From the NCBI GenBank assembly GCA_963777735.1, contig CAVZRQ010000008.1, forward strand, positions 930,001-994,000: a DNA stretch of 64,000 nt, read 5' to 3'. The DNA comes from ZC4RG30 sp963777735. Lineage in GTDB: Bacteria > Pseudomonadota > Gammaproteobacteria > Steroidobacterales > Steroidobacteraceae. The notes beneath the pieces are model-generated. The model was not told where the DNA came from and did no database searches. It saw only the letters and a program-made list of their open reading frames with translations. This document shows positions 53,481 through 62,684 of the stretch, in pieces. Position numbers and translations under genes: made by a program. The number at the start of each line of letters is the position of its first letter. Position 1 is the first letter of the stretch.

Positions 53481-54076
53481 TCACGGTCTGCGCGCGAGAC
53501 GCCAACCATTGAGCCGCGTTCTTTGCCGGTCCATCAGACTGGTCGCCTCGTGCTGCTGCGCCATCACGAACCTGCCGGCTCCGGCGTCATAGTCGCGACG
53601 CTCAATGCTCATGCGCCGCTCCGTGCCCTGGCGGTGCAGCGTAATGAGATTGTAGGAGTTCGATACGCCTGCCCGCACGCGGCCTGAAAGACAGGTGCCT
53701 GCTTGCAGCAGCACGCCACATTGGCGCAAGTCCGCAGTCCGTACCGAAATGCAGCAAGGCAGATGGATGTGGCCGCCGAGGAACAGGTCGGCCCCTGCCG
53801 CAATCCAACCATCCAGCGCCAAGGCTGTGCCCCGCACGACATGGCTCACATCGGAGTTCACCAGCGCCGCAAGGGGCTGGTGGCATCGACACAAATAACT
53901 GCCACGCGATCATCAACGAATTCCGGCTGAAGATCGGCCGAGATATCCCGGTTGTAATGATCATACGGCTTCGCCATCCGAGTGAAGACATCGAACAAAG
54001 GCAAGTCATGGTTCCCCGGAAGACTGAGACGCGGAACGACAGGCAAGGCATCGAGAAAGTCGCGCGGTTCTCCCGC
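53481..54076 (-). pseudogene. metallophosphoesterase remnant
   Basis: A broken calcineurin-like phosphoesterase gene. Reading from 54076, one frame gives AGEPRDFLDALPVVPRLSLP then GNHDLPLFDVFTRMAKPYDH, with the GNHD metal-binding motif, and then stops after PLRRW near 53858. A second frame gives GGHIHLPCC (GHxH motif) and AGTCLSGRVRAG followed by SNSYNLITLHRQGTERR. The N-terminal DxH motif is missing: upstream of 54076 the frame stops. Both frames are degraded at their junction. Unlike the other frameshifted genes here, this one is truncated, so it is a true remnant. Confidence 0.8.
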
Positions 54077-54295
54077 TCACAGCTCCTGGCGTCGTTGTGA
54101 CCCGATCCGGCATTGAGCATGACCGTAACGGGCGACGAATCGCTCATTGCGAAGAACCTTGTTCATGTTGTTTGTGCTTCCATTACAGCCTTGCGCTCGA
54201 ACCCGGCACAACGCATGTACCGGATGCAGGCAAGGTAGGAGCCCGCCGACGTGGCGGAACAGCGACCCGTGGCGTACATCACGAACCGAGGGGGT

Positions 54296-54326
54296 GTTGT
54301 GCGCCGCCGGTGCGCACAACCGGCGG
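54296..54326. repeat. overlapping inverted repeats (ABA'B' arrangement)
   Basis: Two perfect inverted repeats are interlocked. GTTGTGCGC (54296-54304) pairs with GCGCACAAC (54312-54320), and CCGCCGGT (54304-54311) pairs with ACCGGCGG (54319-54326). They begin at the dehydrogenase stop codon side on the minus strand. The two stems are mutually exclusive as plain hairpins, or together could form a pseudoknot. No T-run follows, so it is not a classical terminator. The rest of the 54077-54326 gap holds nothing recognised. Confidence 0.75.
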
Positions 54327-55476
54327 TCAGTACCCCCGTGCCAGGTCGAATACCGAATACATCTTCGCGCCAATCGCAAACCGCCGCATGTTTTCTCGCA
54401 CCACCAGCCAGCGCATTTCGTTGTCGCGGGCCGCGTTGGGTGAAGGATTCTGGGAGGGAGCAACCGCAACTCCCGCCCACGGAGCCAGGATCAGGTTCGG
54501 CGCATCCCACAGCGGGTGTTCCTTGGTGAGTGGTGTCTGCGAGGCCCAGTTCAGCGCGGCACTGCCGATGGTGCCGGCCTTCAACGCCGCGGCCAGATCT
54601 TCCGGCACAACGATATCGGCGCGCGCCCAGTTCACGAAGATGGAATCGCGCTTCATGCGGGCGAACATCGCGGTATTGAACAGGCCGCGCGTTGCGGGAG
54701 TCAGTGGCGCGGCGATCATCACCACATCGGCCTGCCCCACCAGTGACGGCAATTCATCAGGCAAACCCACATGGCTCACGAAGGCGGGTGGATTGCGGTT
54801 GACCGGATCCGTGGCGATGACCTTCATGCCCATCGCATGCGCCATGCGTGCGATCTCGGTGCCCGCTCCGCCGAGGCCGACGATCAACATCGTCGAGCCT
54901 TCGAGGCGCTTTCCGGCGCGACCGCCGCGGCGGCTCAGTTCGCGCTGGCGCTGATTCTCGACGGTCACGTCTATGGAGCGTGCCAGCGCGAATACATAAC
55001 CCATGCCCATCTCGGCGAGCACGGTGTTCTTCACCTTCTGCGAGTTGGTAAGCACGATCTCGCCGCGCGCGACACCCGGAATCTGCAGGCAGGTATCGCC
55101 GCCGCCACTGAAGGCGTGCACCCACTTGAGCTTCGGCGCATTGGCCAGCGCGGCCGTGCAGTTGACTTCAATCAGCGCATCCACTTCCGGCAACTGCGCG
55201 ATGGCGTCCGCTTCGCGGCGCACACCAACCACCGTGACGCCTGCCGGCATGGCCTGCTGCAGCCAGGCGGTACGCTCCGGCATTGTCCACCACCACGAAC
55301 AGCTTCTTCGGGGCCACCCAGCCGGCGATCATTTCCTTCACCGTGCGACTGCTCTCGGACAGCTGGAACTCGGACACCGCCGTGGTGAGGTCGGACTTCC
55401 CGGGCTCCGCTGAAGCGGCCAGTGTGCTGCTCGTTGCGGCAACGAGGATCATCACGAGGCGCGTCAGGGTGTTCAT
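54327..55476 (-). pseudogene. exported D-2-hydroxyacid dehydrogenase-like protein (single frameshift)
   Basis: A D-isomer 2-hydroxyacid dehydrogenase fold with an added signal peptide (MNTLTRLVMILVAATSSTLA). The first frame runs to VAPKKLFVVVD; an extra base at 55283-55284 then shifts to MPERTAWLQQAMPAGVTVVG. Removing it gives 1149 nt (382 residues). The NAD-binding motif is VGLGGAGTEIARMAHAMGM and the RAD of NWARADIVV matches the conserved Arg. In the catalytic His position the protein reads ILAPWAGVAV (Trp), and the usual EPLP acid is SQTPLT, so the proton-relay pair is missing. It overlaps the beta-helix gene by 4 bp. Confidence 0.82.
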
Positions 55477-57435
55477 GGAATCTCCTTGCGGGGCCCGTAC
55501 ACGGTCAAGGGTCGACCGCGTTCGAAGGCCCCCAGATCAGGCGCCTTGCCGGTGAATCCGTCGTTGACATTGGGCAGCACCATACCGGCGTCGACGGCCC
55601 GTGCTCCCGGCTTCAGCTTGAAGTCGAATTCGTCGGGTCGGTAGAAACGCCGCGGATCCTTCGGATCCGGCGCCGACAGGCGCACGAAGTCGCGTGTAGT
55701 CGACCAGCACGCTGTGCGCATCCTGCCCGGTGGCCGCGGTGTACTCCTTCAGCGTGGGGAATTTCCGCGCTTCGCGGTTGCTGGTGAAATCGGCCACCAC
55801 ATTGCGCGGCGGGGAGTTCCAGCCGAAAGACGCCGCGGCACCTGGATTCGGACGAAAGCCGTTGTAGTCCGAGCTCGAGTAATTCGTGAAGGTATCCACG
55901 GTGAACACTTCGGGCCAGGCGCCCTGCCCCAGCACCAGGTTGTTGCGGAAGTGCAGGTTCGAGACCGGCCCCATGTCGTGCACTTCGCCGATCAGCGTGT
56001 TGTGGTAGAAAACGATGCCGGAAGAATTGGCCGTCAGCTTGGCCGATCCGCCTTCGGGCGCGTGATACACCAGGTTGCCGATGAAATAGGCTGGCCCGCC
56101 CAGCACCGGCTGCGCGCTGAGCGCGCGGTGCGCGTGATTGAAGCAGCGGTTGCGCAGCACGCGGATGTTGTACAACGCGCCATCGGCCTCGATGCAGTTG
56201 TCGTCCACGTTGCGGATGTCGTTGCCCACGATGTCGATGGAAACCGGCATGCGATCCCGGATGGGCTTGCCGCTTGCGTCGAGGTCCGGCATGCCATAGG
56301 TGGCGTGATCGATGCCATCGTGGAAATGGGAAATGTCGTTGTACGCAACCACATGGCCCGATCCATACACCTTCACGGCGGCATTGGAGCGCAGCAGCAC
56401 CGGGAAGTCCGGGAAATCCTGCCAGGTACGGCCGATCCAGCCCATCAGGTGATCCGGGATCTGCCGGCCGACAAACACATTGTCGGCGATGTAGAAATCC
56501 TTCGAACCAGACCAGTCGCTGGTGATGCCGATGCCCACGTCCTCGAAGCGTGAGCGCTTTACCGTCAATCCGTCCGAGCCGAGCATGCGCTTGCGCCCGG
56601 CAAGGATGGCGATCTCGGTGTTGCGGAAGGTCAGGCCCTCGAAGTAGATGTGGCTTGCCGCCGTGACATCGAACAGCACGGCATTGCCATCACCATCGAA
56701 TACCGCCGGGCCGTCGCCCGCCGCACGGATCACTATGGGACGTTCGGCAGTGCCGCTGGCCGTCAGGTAGTAGGTGCCATCGAACAGCGTGCCGATGCCA
56801 CTGCCGTAGCGGAATCGCGTGTCCTTGTAGAGGCCGGCGTGCACCAGGATGACATCACCCGGCTGTACTCGCGGCAGGTACGTGTTGAACCAGTCCGAAT
56901 GCGAGGCGCCCAGGTTGAATGCGCTCAGCAGGCCGTTGAATGCCGGCTGCTGACGCTCGCCCTGATAGCCCTGCGGATACACGTGAAAGGTGCGGCCATC
57001 GGTGGCGGGTCTCGGTTCAGACCGCGTCCTTGCTTCGATCCGCCGCTCCGCAGTGCCGTCGACGCCATCCGGATCGGAGATCCGCAGCATGACTTCGTAT
57101 TGCGCACCGGGTTCGAGATCAAAAATACTGCCAGCGAACATCGACGGCGGTTTGAAATCGAGGGAGAGATACTTGGTCTCTTCGCCGCCAATACGCAGCA
57201 GCGGCAGCCCCTCCCGCCAGGCATCGGCGCCCTTGCGGCGATACTGCACCCGCACGGTTGCGTTCCGGTTGCCATCGCCAGCCAGCGGCCATTCGATGCC
57301 CAGCGACTGAAGCGTGGGCGGCTCAATGATTACTTCACCCGGCGACACCCGATCGGCGCTTTGCGGCGACGCGGCAGATGCCGCAAGGGTTACCACGGTG
57401 GCCGCCATCCCCAAGCCCGTTTTTGTTCTTTTCAT
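55473..57435 (-). pseudogene. exported right-handed parallel beta-helix protein (single frameshift)
   Basis: A 653-residue exported protein after correction. Signal peptide MKRTKTGLGMAATVVTLAAS; a fibronectin-like start (IEWPLAGDGNRNATVRVQYR, FDLEPGAQYEVMLRISDPDG), then beta-helix coils rich in Asn and hydrophobics (ASHIYFEGLTFRNTEIAILA, NNLVLGQGAWPEVFTVDTFT), ending GAFERGRPLTVYGPRKEIP. Such folds bind or cleave polysaccharides; no polysaccharide lyase residues can be assigned. An extra base at 55695 (TACACGCG) breaks the frame; removal gives 1962 nt. It overlaps the dehydrogenase-like gene by 4 bp and probably forms an operon with it. Confidence 0.85.
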
Positions 57436-57505
57436 GACTACCGATCATAGCTGAGGTGGTGTCCGTCGCAATTGCGACCTGCGCAGCGCGGGTTAGGATA
57501 GACCG

Positions 57506-57958
57506 CTATTCACGCCGCCTGCGCCAGAACTGCTCCATCTCCAGATAGAGGAAGGACGCGGACCATGTGATGAGGATGAACCCAACCAGGGCCTCGGTGC
57601 CTGAGAGAAACCGGATCGGCCCGACTGGCGCCAGATCACCAAATCCCACCGTGGAGAATGTGACAGCCGACAGATAGATGGCATCCAGAAATGGCGTCTG
57701 TGAGTTGCCAAGAATCGCGCCGGTTCCTGAAAACTGCTGCAGGGACCAGATGGCGCTGCCGAACAACCAGATCTCGACCACGTGCAGCACGATGACGCCA
57801 TACACACCCAGCAACACCTTGCGGCGCCGATTCGATTGCCCGCGCGCCAGCCAGGAAGAAAGCCCCGCCAGCCCTTCATAGTGCACGAGGACGGCCAGCG
57901 CGACGGTTGCCGCCGTGGCGAGGACAACCAGCAGGTTTGCAGCCCAGTTTGTATACAT
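57506..57958 (-). CDS. two-helix potassium channel-like protein
   Basis: A 150-residue membrane protein with two outer helices and a pore loop between later helices. The selectivity filter is TFSTVGFGDLAP (TVGFGD), as in K+ channels. Helices are about 7-25, 48-70 and 118-138. It lacks a regulatory RCK domain. The start at ATG 57958 is chosen; an in-frame upstream start at 58078 runs into the next gene's region. It is divergent from the PQQ dehydrogenase gene. Confidence 0.88.
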   Translation of the reverse strand: MYTNWAANLLVVLATAATVALAVLVHYEGLAGLSSWLARGQSNRRRKVLLGVYGVIVLHVVEIWLFGSAIWSLQQFSGTGAILGNSQTPFLDAIYLSAVTFSTVGFGDLAPVGPIRFLSGTEALVGFILITWSASFLYLEMEQFWRRRRE

Positions 57959-58054
57959 GTGACCCGAGACTTGCGATTTGCACTGTGGGAATTGACAAAG
58001 AATAGTGTAACGCGCAGGTAGAATCCGGCTAATGAGCATTCGGGGGGATCGAGA

Positions 58055-60130
58055 ATGAACGAGCCAGCTTCCTTGCAACTGGGCCAGCGACTTTGCCTCG
58101 CGACGCTGGTTGCCGCTGTTCTGTCACTGGGGTGGGTATCCGCCGCGGATCAGAAGGCCGACGTCTTTTCTCCCACCGCTTTGGCATCGCCACCGCGCGC
58201 TGGCTGGCTCACCAACGGCGGCAATCTTTTCAATCAGCGGTACTCGCCGCTCACCGCGATCAATCGCGACAACGTCTCGCAACTCAAGGGTGTCTGGCGA
58301 ACCCACCTCGACGGCTCCGGCGTGGGGCCGCAGTATTCCGGCGCCGCGCAACCCATCGTTCACGATGGCATCGTCTACCTCATCACTGGTGCCAACGATG
58401 TCTTTGCCCTGAATGTCGACACCGGCGCCATCCTCTGGAAATACGCGGCGCGTCTGGACCCCACGATCTCGGGCGTCTGCTGTGGCTGGACCAGCCGCGG
58501 CGTGGGGCTCGGTGATGGCAAAGTATTCTTCGGCGCGCTCGACGGCCGTCTTGTCGCGCTGGACATTCGCACTGGAAAAGAGGCCTGGTCGGTGCAGGCG
58601 GAGCGCTGGCAGGAGGGCTTCTCCATTACCAGCGCGCCGCTCTTCTACAACGGCATGGTGATCACCGGATTCGCCGGCGCCGAGAACGGCGTGCGTGGGC
58701 GCGTAAAGGCCTTTGACGCGCGCAGCGGCAAACTGCTGTGGACGTTCCATACGATACCCGGCCCCGGCGAGCCCGGGCACGAAACCTGGCCGAAGGACAA
58801 TGATGCATGGCGCCGGGGCGGGGGCACGGTGTGGCAGACACCGGCCGTTGATCCAGAGCTGGGTCTGCTGTATTTCTCCACGGGCAATCCAGGCCCCGAC
58901 TTCAACGGCGCCGTGCGCGCGGGCGACAATCTCTACTCGGCCTCGATTGTCGCCATTGAAGCCAGCACTGGAAAATACCGTTGGCATTTCCAGCAGGTGC
59001 ATCACGACATCTGGGACTACGACGCGCCCAATCCCGTGGTGCTGTTCGATGTCACGATGGATGGCGTGCAGCGCAAGGGTCTCGCGCAGGTTGGCAAAAC
59101 GGGCTGGGCCTACATCCTTGATCGACGCACGGGTGTGCCGCTGATCGGTATCGATGAACGGCCGGTACCGCAGGAACCGCGCCAGCTGACAGCGGCAACC
59201 CAGCCCTATCCGCGCGGCGATGCCATCGTGCCACAGCACGTGGATATCGCGCCGGAGGGCTATCAGCTCGTCAATGGCGGGCGGATCTTCACACCCTTCT
59301 TCGGTGACAAGGGTGTCATCGCGAGCCCGAGCCTGTTTGGTGGCGCGAACTGGCCGCCGAGTTCCTACGATCCATCGCGGCAGCAGCTCTACGTTTGTGC
59401 TTCGGATGTGCCGGGCAATTTCACCGGCGGGGAAAGCGGCCAGAAGGCACCGGAGGTCGGCAAGGAATACCTGGGCGGTGCCGTGGGTTTCGCCGCGCTG
59501 CCCCGCAGCGGTATCTTCGCTGCGCTGGACGTGAAGACGAACAAACTCGTCTGGAGGCAGCGCTGGCTCGACCAGTGCTACAGCGGCTCGGTGGCGACTG
59601 CAAGCGGGTTGGTGTTCGTGGGACGCAACGATGGTCGCCTCACTGCGCTCGATGCCGACAACGGCCAGATGCTGTGGCAATTCCAGACCGGCGCAGGCAT
59701 GAACTCGACCGCCAGCATTTTCGAGCATCGCGGCAAGCAGTTCGTCGTGGCGTATTCGGCCGGCAGCGTGCTCGTCGGTACCGCGAAGGGGGACAGCGTT
59801 TGGCTGTTTGGCCTGGATGGCACTTTGCCTCCCGCGAAGGAGCGCGATACCGAGGCGCAGCCGGCAGCTGCAACGCGTACTGTAGCCCCCGCCACTGGCG
59901 GCACGACCTCCGGCGCGCAGCTGTTCCAGCAGGCCTGCCTGCCCTGCCACGGGGCAGACGGCAAAGGCGGGCATGGCGGCGGCGCGCCACTCGACAAGAC
60001 CCGCGATCTGGCCACCGTTGTGAAGACAGTGACCGAGGGCAAGAACAACATGCCGCCTTTCAGCGCAGCCCTGTCGCCCGAGCAGATCCGGGCCGTGAGC
60101 GCCTATGTCGTGGCCGAACTATTCAAATGA
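58055..60130 (+). CDS. PQQ-dependent quinohaemoprotein dehydrogenase (alcohol dehydrogenase type)
   Basis: A 691-residue periplasmic quinoprotein with a signal peptide (LCLATLVAAVLSLGWVSA). The beta-propeller carries the adjacent Cys142-Cys143 pair (GVCCGWTSRG) that stacks on PQQ, plus Trp-docking repeats such as VDTGAILWKYAARL, DARSGKLLWTFHTI and DADNGQMLWQFQTG. HHDIWDYDAPNP includes the catalytic Asp region. The C-terminal domain binds haem c through CLPCH (628-632) with NNMPPF supplying the Met ligand, the type II quinohaemoprotein layout. It oxidises alcohols or related substrates and passes electrons out. GGGGGATCGAGA ribosome binding site. Confidence 0.93.
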   Translation: MNEPASLQLGQRLCLATLVAAVLSLGWVSAADQKADVFSPTALASPPRAGWLTNGGNLFNQRYSPLTAINRDNVSQLKGVWRTHLDGSGVGPQYSGAAQPIVHDGIVYLITGANDVFALNVDTGAILWKYAARLDPTISGVCCGWTSRGVGLGDGKVFFGALDGRLVALDIRTGKEAWSVQAERWQEGFSITSAPLFYNGMVITGFAGAENGVRGRVKAFDARSGKLLWTFHTIPGPGEPGHETWPKDNDAWRRGGGTVWQTPAVDPELGLLYFSTGNPGPDFNGAVRAGDNLYSASIVAIEASTGKYRWHFQQVHHDIWDYDAPNPVVLFDVTMDGVQRKGLAQVGKTGWAYILDRRTGVPLIGIDERPVPQEPRQLTAATQPYPRGDAIVPQHVDIAPEGYQLVNGGRIFTPFFGDKGVIASPSLFGGANWPPSSYDPSRQQLYVCASDVPGNFTGGESGQKAPEVGKEYLGGAVGFAALPRSGIFAALDVKTNKLVWRQRWLDQCYSGSVATASGLVFVGRNDGRLTALDADNGQMLWQFQTGAGMNSTASIFEHRGKQFVVAYSAGSVLVGTAKGDSVWLFGLDGTLPPAKERDTEAQPAAATRTVAPATGGTTSGAQLFQQACLPCHGADGKGGHGGGAPLDKTRDLATVVKTVTEGKNNMPPFSAALSPEQIRAVSAYVVAELFK

Positions 60131-60227
60131 AAGGCGCATGGCAGCGACAGATAGCCAAATCCCGAGGGACGCCAATATAGTGTGGCAATGCCTGCCGTTG
60201 GCGGGCGACCCTATACAAGGTACTGAC

Positions 60228-60515
60228 ATGAACAAGCTCGCAAATTCCCTGACTGTTGCAGCGCTGCTGCTCAGTGCCGCAGTCGCCCAGGCGCAAGTGG
60301 GTGTCCTGCAGGGCACGGTCAACGGCGTCAAGGCTGGTACGGTTCTCCCGGTGTTCAAAGGCGAGACCAAGGTCGCCGACATCAAGGTGGAAGAAGGCGG
60401 CAAGTTCTCCGTACCGCTCGCCACCGGCGTCTACACAGTCAATTGCCCGGGCGGCAAGGTGACCAAGGTGGCCGCGCTGAATGGCGCCGCAACCATCAGC
60501 ATCAACTGCCAGTAA
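60228..60515 (+). CDS. small exported protein
   Basis: A 95-residue protein with a clear signal peptide (MNKLANSLTVAALLLSAAVA QA). The mature part (QVGVLQGTVNGVKAGTVLPV, VEEGGKFSVPLATGVYTVN) has two cysteines (CPGG and the final CQ), likely a disulfide-stabilised beta domain like carboxypeptidase regulatory/SpaA-type modules. It lies between the PQQ dehydrogenase and a protein of unknown function. Function unknown. Confidence 0.75.
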   Translation: MNKLANSLTVAALLLSAAVAQAQVGVLQGTVNGVKAGTVLPVFKGETKVADIKVEEGGKFSVPLATGVYTVNCPGGKVTKVAALNGAATISINCQ

Positions 60516-60522
60516 TCGCAAC

Positions 60523-61491
60523 ATGGCGAGTGTGAACGAGGCCGGCGAAACCCGCGCAGAAGTGAAGGCCAAGCGCGACGTCCAGTTCTGGCTGGACGTC
60601 CTGATGAAGCTGACCGTCCCTCTGGGCGCCATCGTCGCGGCATGGCTCGCGAATCACTTCGAGCAGAACCGCGCCAACCTCCAGCTCATCAACCAGCGAG
60701 AACAGGCCGAGAGCTCACTCCGCGCCACGATGTTCGGGCAGCTCATCGCCCCGATAGCCGGCCCCGGCAATTCGGGTGCCGACATGGATCCAGTGCGCTA
60801 CGCGGTGCTGGCGCAGTTGCTGACGCTCAATTTCCACGAGCATTTCGAACTCAAGCCGCTGCTGCAGGATGCCGACGACCGGTTGTCCAAATATCAGGGA
60901 GCTGTTGAACCTGCAGCCATCCTGCAGGCGCGCGGCAACCTCAGACAGGCCGCCCACCGCGTCATCCAGCGCCAGATCGCGCAGCTCTGGGACGATCCAA
61001 TCGTGGAATGCACGCCCGCCGCCAGCATGGAAACCACTTTCCAGTTCGTCAGCGATCCGGATCTGGAGGAAAGTTTCGCCCAGGCGGGTGAATCCGCGAC
61101 CGTGCTGGTTCCGGGCAAGGAACTCAAATCCTTCGCCATCAGTTCACCGGATTGCCGCGACACACTTTCCATTGTGTTCGACAAACCGGATTTCTCCACG
61201 GAACGGGTGCAGGTGCTGATCTCGCCAGCTACGGCCACCACGGCCGTTACGGACTATCGATTCGATTTCGGCCTGACGTCGTTTGCGTTTCCGTTCACCG
61301 ACAACGCGGTGCTGCCCAGCGGCAATCGTTTCGCGTTTTTCATCAAGGACGTGAGCGAACTCGACGACACCGGTACCATCAAGATCATGCGCGTTGGTTT
61401 GCGATGGTTCCCGCACAATTACTACCCGCCGACCGAGCGACCCACCGACTACAAGGAATTTCGCAAGGCACTGGGCAGCTCAACGAAGTAG
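60523..61491 (+). CDS. membrane-anchored protein of unknown function
   Basis: A 322-residue protein with one N-terminal membrane helix (VLMKLTVPLGAIVAAWLANH) followed by a helical, Gln/Glu-rich segment (EQNRANLQLINQREQAESSL) and a C-terminal beta-rich region (VLISPATATTAVTDYRFDFG). I do not recognise the family. ATG 60523 starts 7 bp after the previous stop; no ribosome binding site is obvious. It may be co-transcribed with the small exported protein. Confidence 0.68.
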   Translation: MASVNEAGETRAEVKAKRDVQFWLDVLMKLTVPLGAIVAAWLANHFEQNRANLQLINQREQAESSLRATMFGQLIAPIAGPGNSGADMDPVRYAVLAQLLTLNFHEHFELKPLLQDADDRLSKYQGAVEPAAILQARGNLRQAAHRVIQRQIAQLWDDPIVECTPAASMETTFQFVSDPDLEESFAQAGESATVLVPGKELKSFAISSPDCRDTLSIVFDKPDFSTERVQVLISPATATTAVTDYRFDFGLTSFAFPFTDNAVLPSGNRFAFFIKDVSELDDTGTIKIMRVGLRWFPHNYYPPTERPTDYKEFRKALGSSTK

Positions 61492-61511
61492 CTGCCCAGT
61501 ATCCGCAGCGG

Positions 61512-62684
61512 CTATTCAGTCCGCCCCTTCCCCACGCAACCCCAAAGCGCAAAGGCGGTCGAAACCGCCAGTGCAGTCATGGGCACGACGGAAGCCATGG
61601 GCGCATCCATGCTCACGAAGCCCAGCCAGATGCTGAAGGCTGCAACCATCAGCCCGCCGGGCAGGAGCAGCAGCCAGACTGAACGTTCCATGTCACGCAG
61701 GCGCCGCGCGAGCAGGATGATGCCGGGAAACAGCAGCACCAGCAGGCACCACTTGGAAGTCCGGCCGGTCACCAAGTAGACGTAGAAGGCAGCCACGGCC
61801 AGCAGCGTGATCAAGGCAGGCACGAACTGGCTGCGCGCGGTTCGGCCGCGCACATGCATGTATACGGTTTCGAACACCGCGCTGCCGCTGGAACCTTCAC
61901 CCAGCATCGTGGTGTAGCGCTGCAGAACGCCCTTGTAGTAGCCGAGGTTCCCCAGCATCAACAGGCCATTGAGGGCAAACGCGGCGAGTGCCAGCGCAGC
62001 ACCCAGCGGGCGATGCTCCAGGATCAACGCCCAGTAGAGTGCGCAGGTCGTAACCGGCATCACCACGCAGAGCGCAACCGGCACCAGAATTCCGCCGAGT
62101 ATCAGTACTCCGCCAACCAGCTGAATCGCCATCGCGACGTCGAACAATGCCGAGTGAACCAGTGCGGCCATCAACTGCATTGCCAGCGGCTCGTGGCCGA
62201 CAGGTTCCGGCCAGAGCGGCACGAAGAAGTGATTGATGCCATTGGCCAGCATCCATGCGCCAAAAACCAGACGACCAGCAAGAAGCAACCGGGTCCGGGT
62301 GCCTGCGGCAAACATCGGGCGATAGCTGCGGAAATAGGCCACGCACAGCAGCACATTGCACAGCAGGACAGCGTATCCAAATCTCGCGGCACGGGAACCC
62401 CATCCCTCAAGCGGCGCATCCCAGTAGAACACGCAGAACGAGATCGGCATGCACAGGAGCAGGGCCAGCGAGGTGTAGAACCCCGTCAGCAGGCTGAGAC
62501 CCGCGATGAGCTCAACGAACTTCACGATATCGAACAGGTGACTGTCGATCAGGGCCCGGATCAACTCCTGACTGAGTGGCTGCGAACCCATTGGCTGGGG
62601 AAATATGCGGAAGAAATGATTTACGCCCGCAGGAATCAACCAGGACGCGAACAGCAGGCGCACGAACCATGCGGCGTATTTCAT
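61512..62684 (-). CDS. tandem DoxX-like integral membrane protein
   Basis: A 390-residue membrane protein with an internal duplication: LLFASWLIPAGVNHFFRIFP and LVFGAWMLANGINHFFVPLW are equivalent first helices, each followed by a similar run (GFYTSLALLLCMPISFCVFY / GILVPVALCVVMPVTTCALY). These are DoxX-like four-helix units. A third hydrophobic region (about 280-385) closes the protein. DoxX proteins are linked to quinone reduction by thiosulfate or other donors. The ATG overlaps the hydroxyacid oxidase stop by 4 bp, so the two are coupled. Confidence 0.8.
   Translation of the reverse strand: MKYAAWFVRLLFASWLIPAGVNHFFRIFPQPMGSQPLSQELIRALIDSHLFDIVKFVELIAGLSLLTGFYTSLALLLCMPISFCVFYWDAPLEGWGSRAARFGYAVLLCNVLLCVAYFRSYRPMFAAGTRTRLLLAGRLVFGAWMLANGINHFFVPLWPEPVGHEPLAMQLMAALVHSALFDVAMAIQLVGGVLILGGILVPVALCVVMPVTTCALYWALILEHRPLGAALALAAFALNGLLMLGNLGYYKGVLQRYTTMLGEGSSGSAVFETVYMHVRGRTARSQFVPALITLLAVAAFYVYLVTGRTSKWCLLVLLFPGIILLARRLRDMERSVWLLLLPGGLMVAAFSIWLGFVSMDAPMASVVPMTALAVSTAFALWGCVGKGRTE

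Noticed and set aside
58124..59974. 616-residue open frame on the minus strand
   Set aside because: Antisense of the PQQ dehydrogenase; no recognisable protein features.
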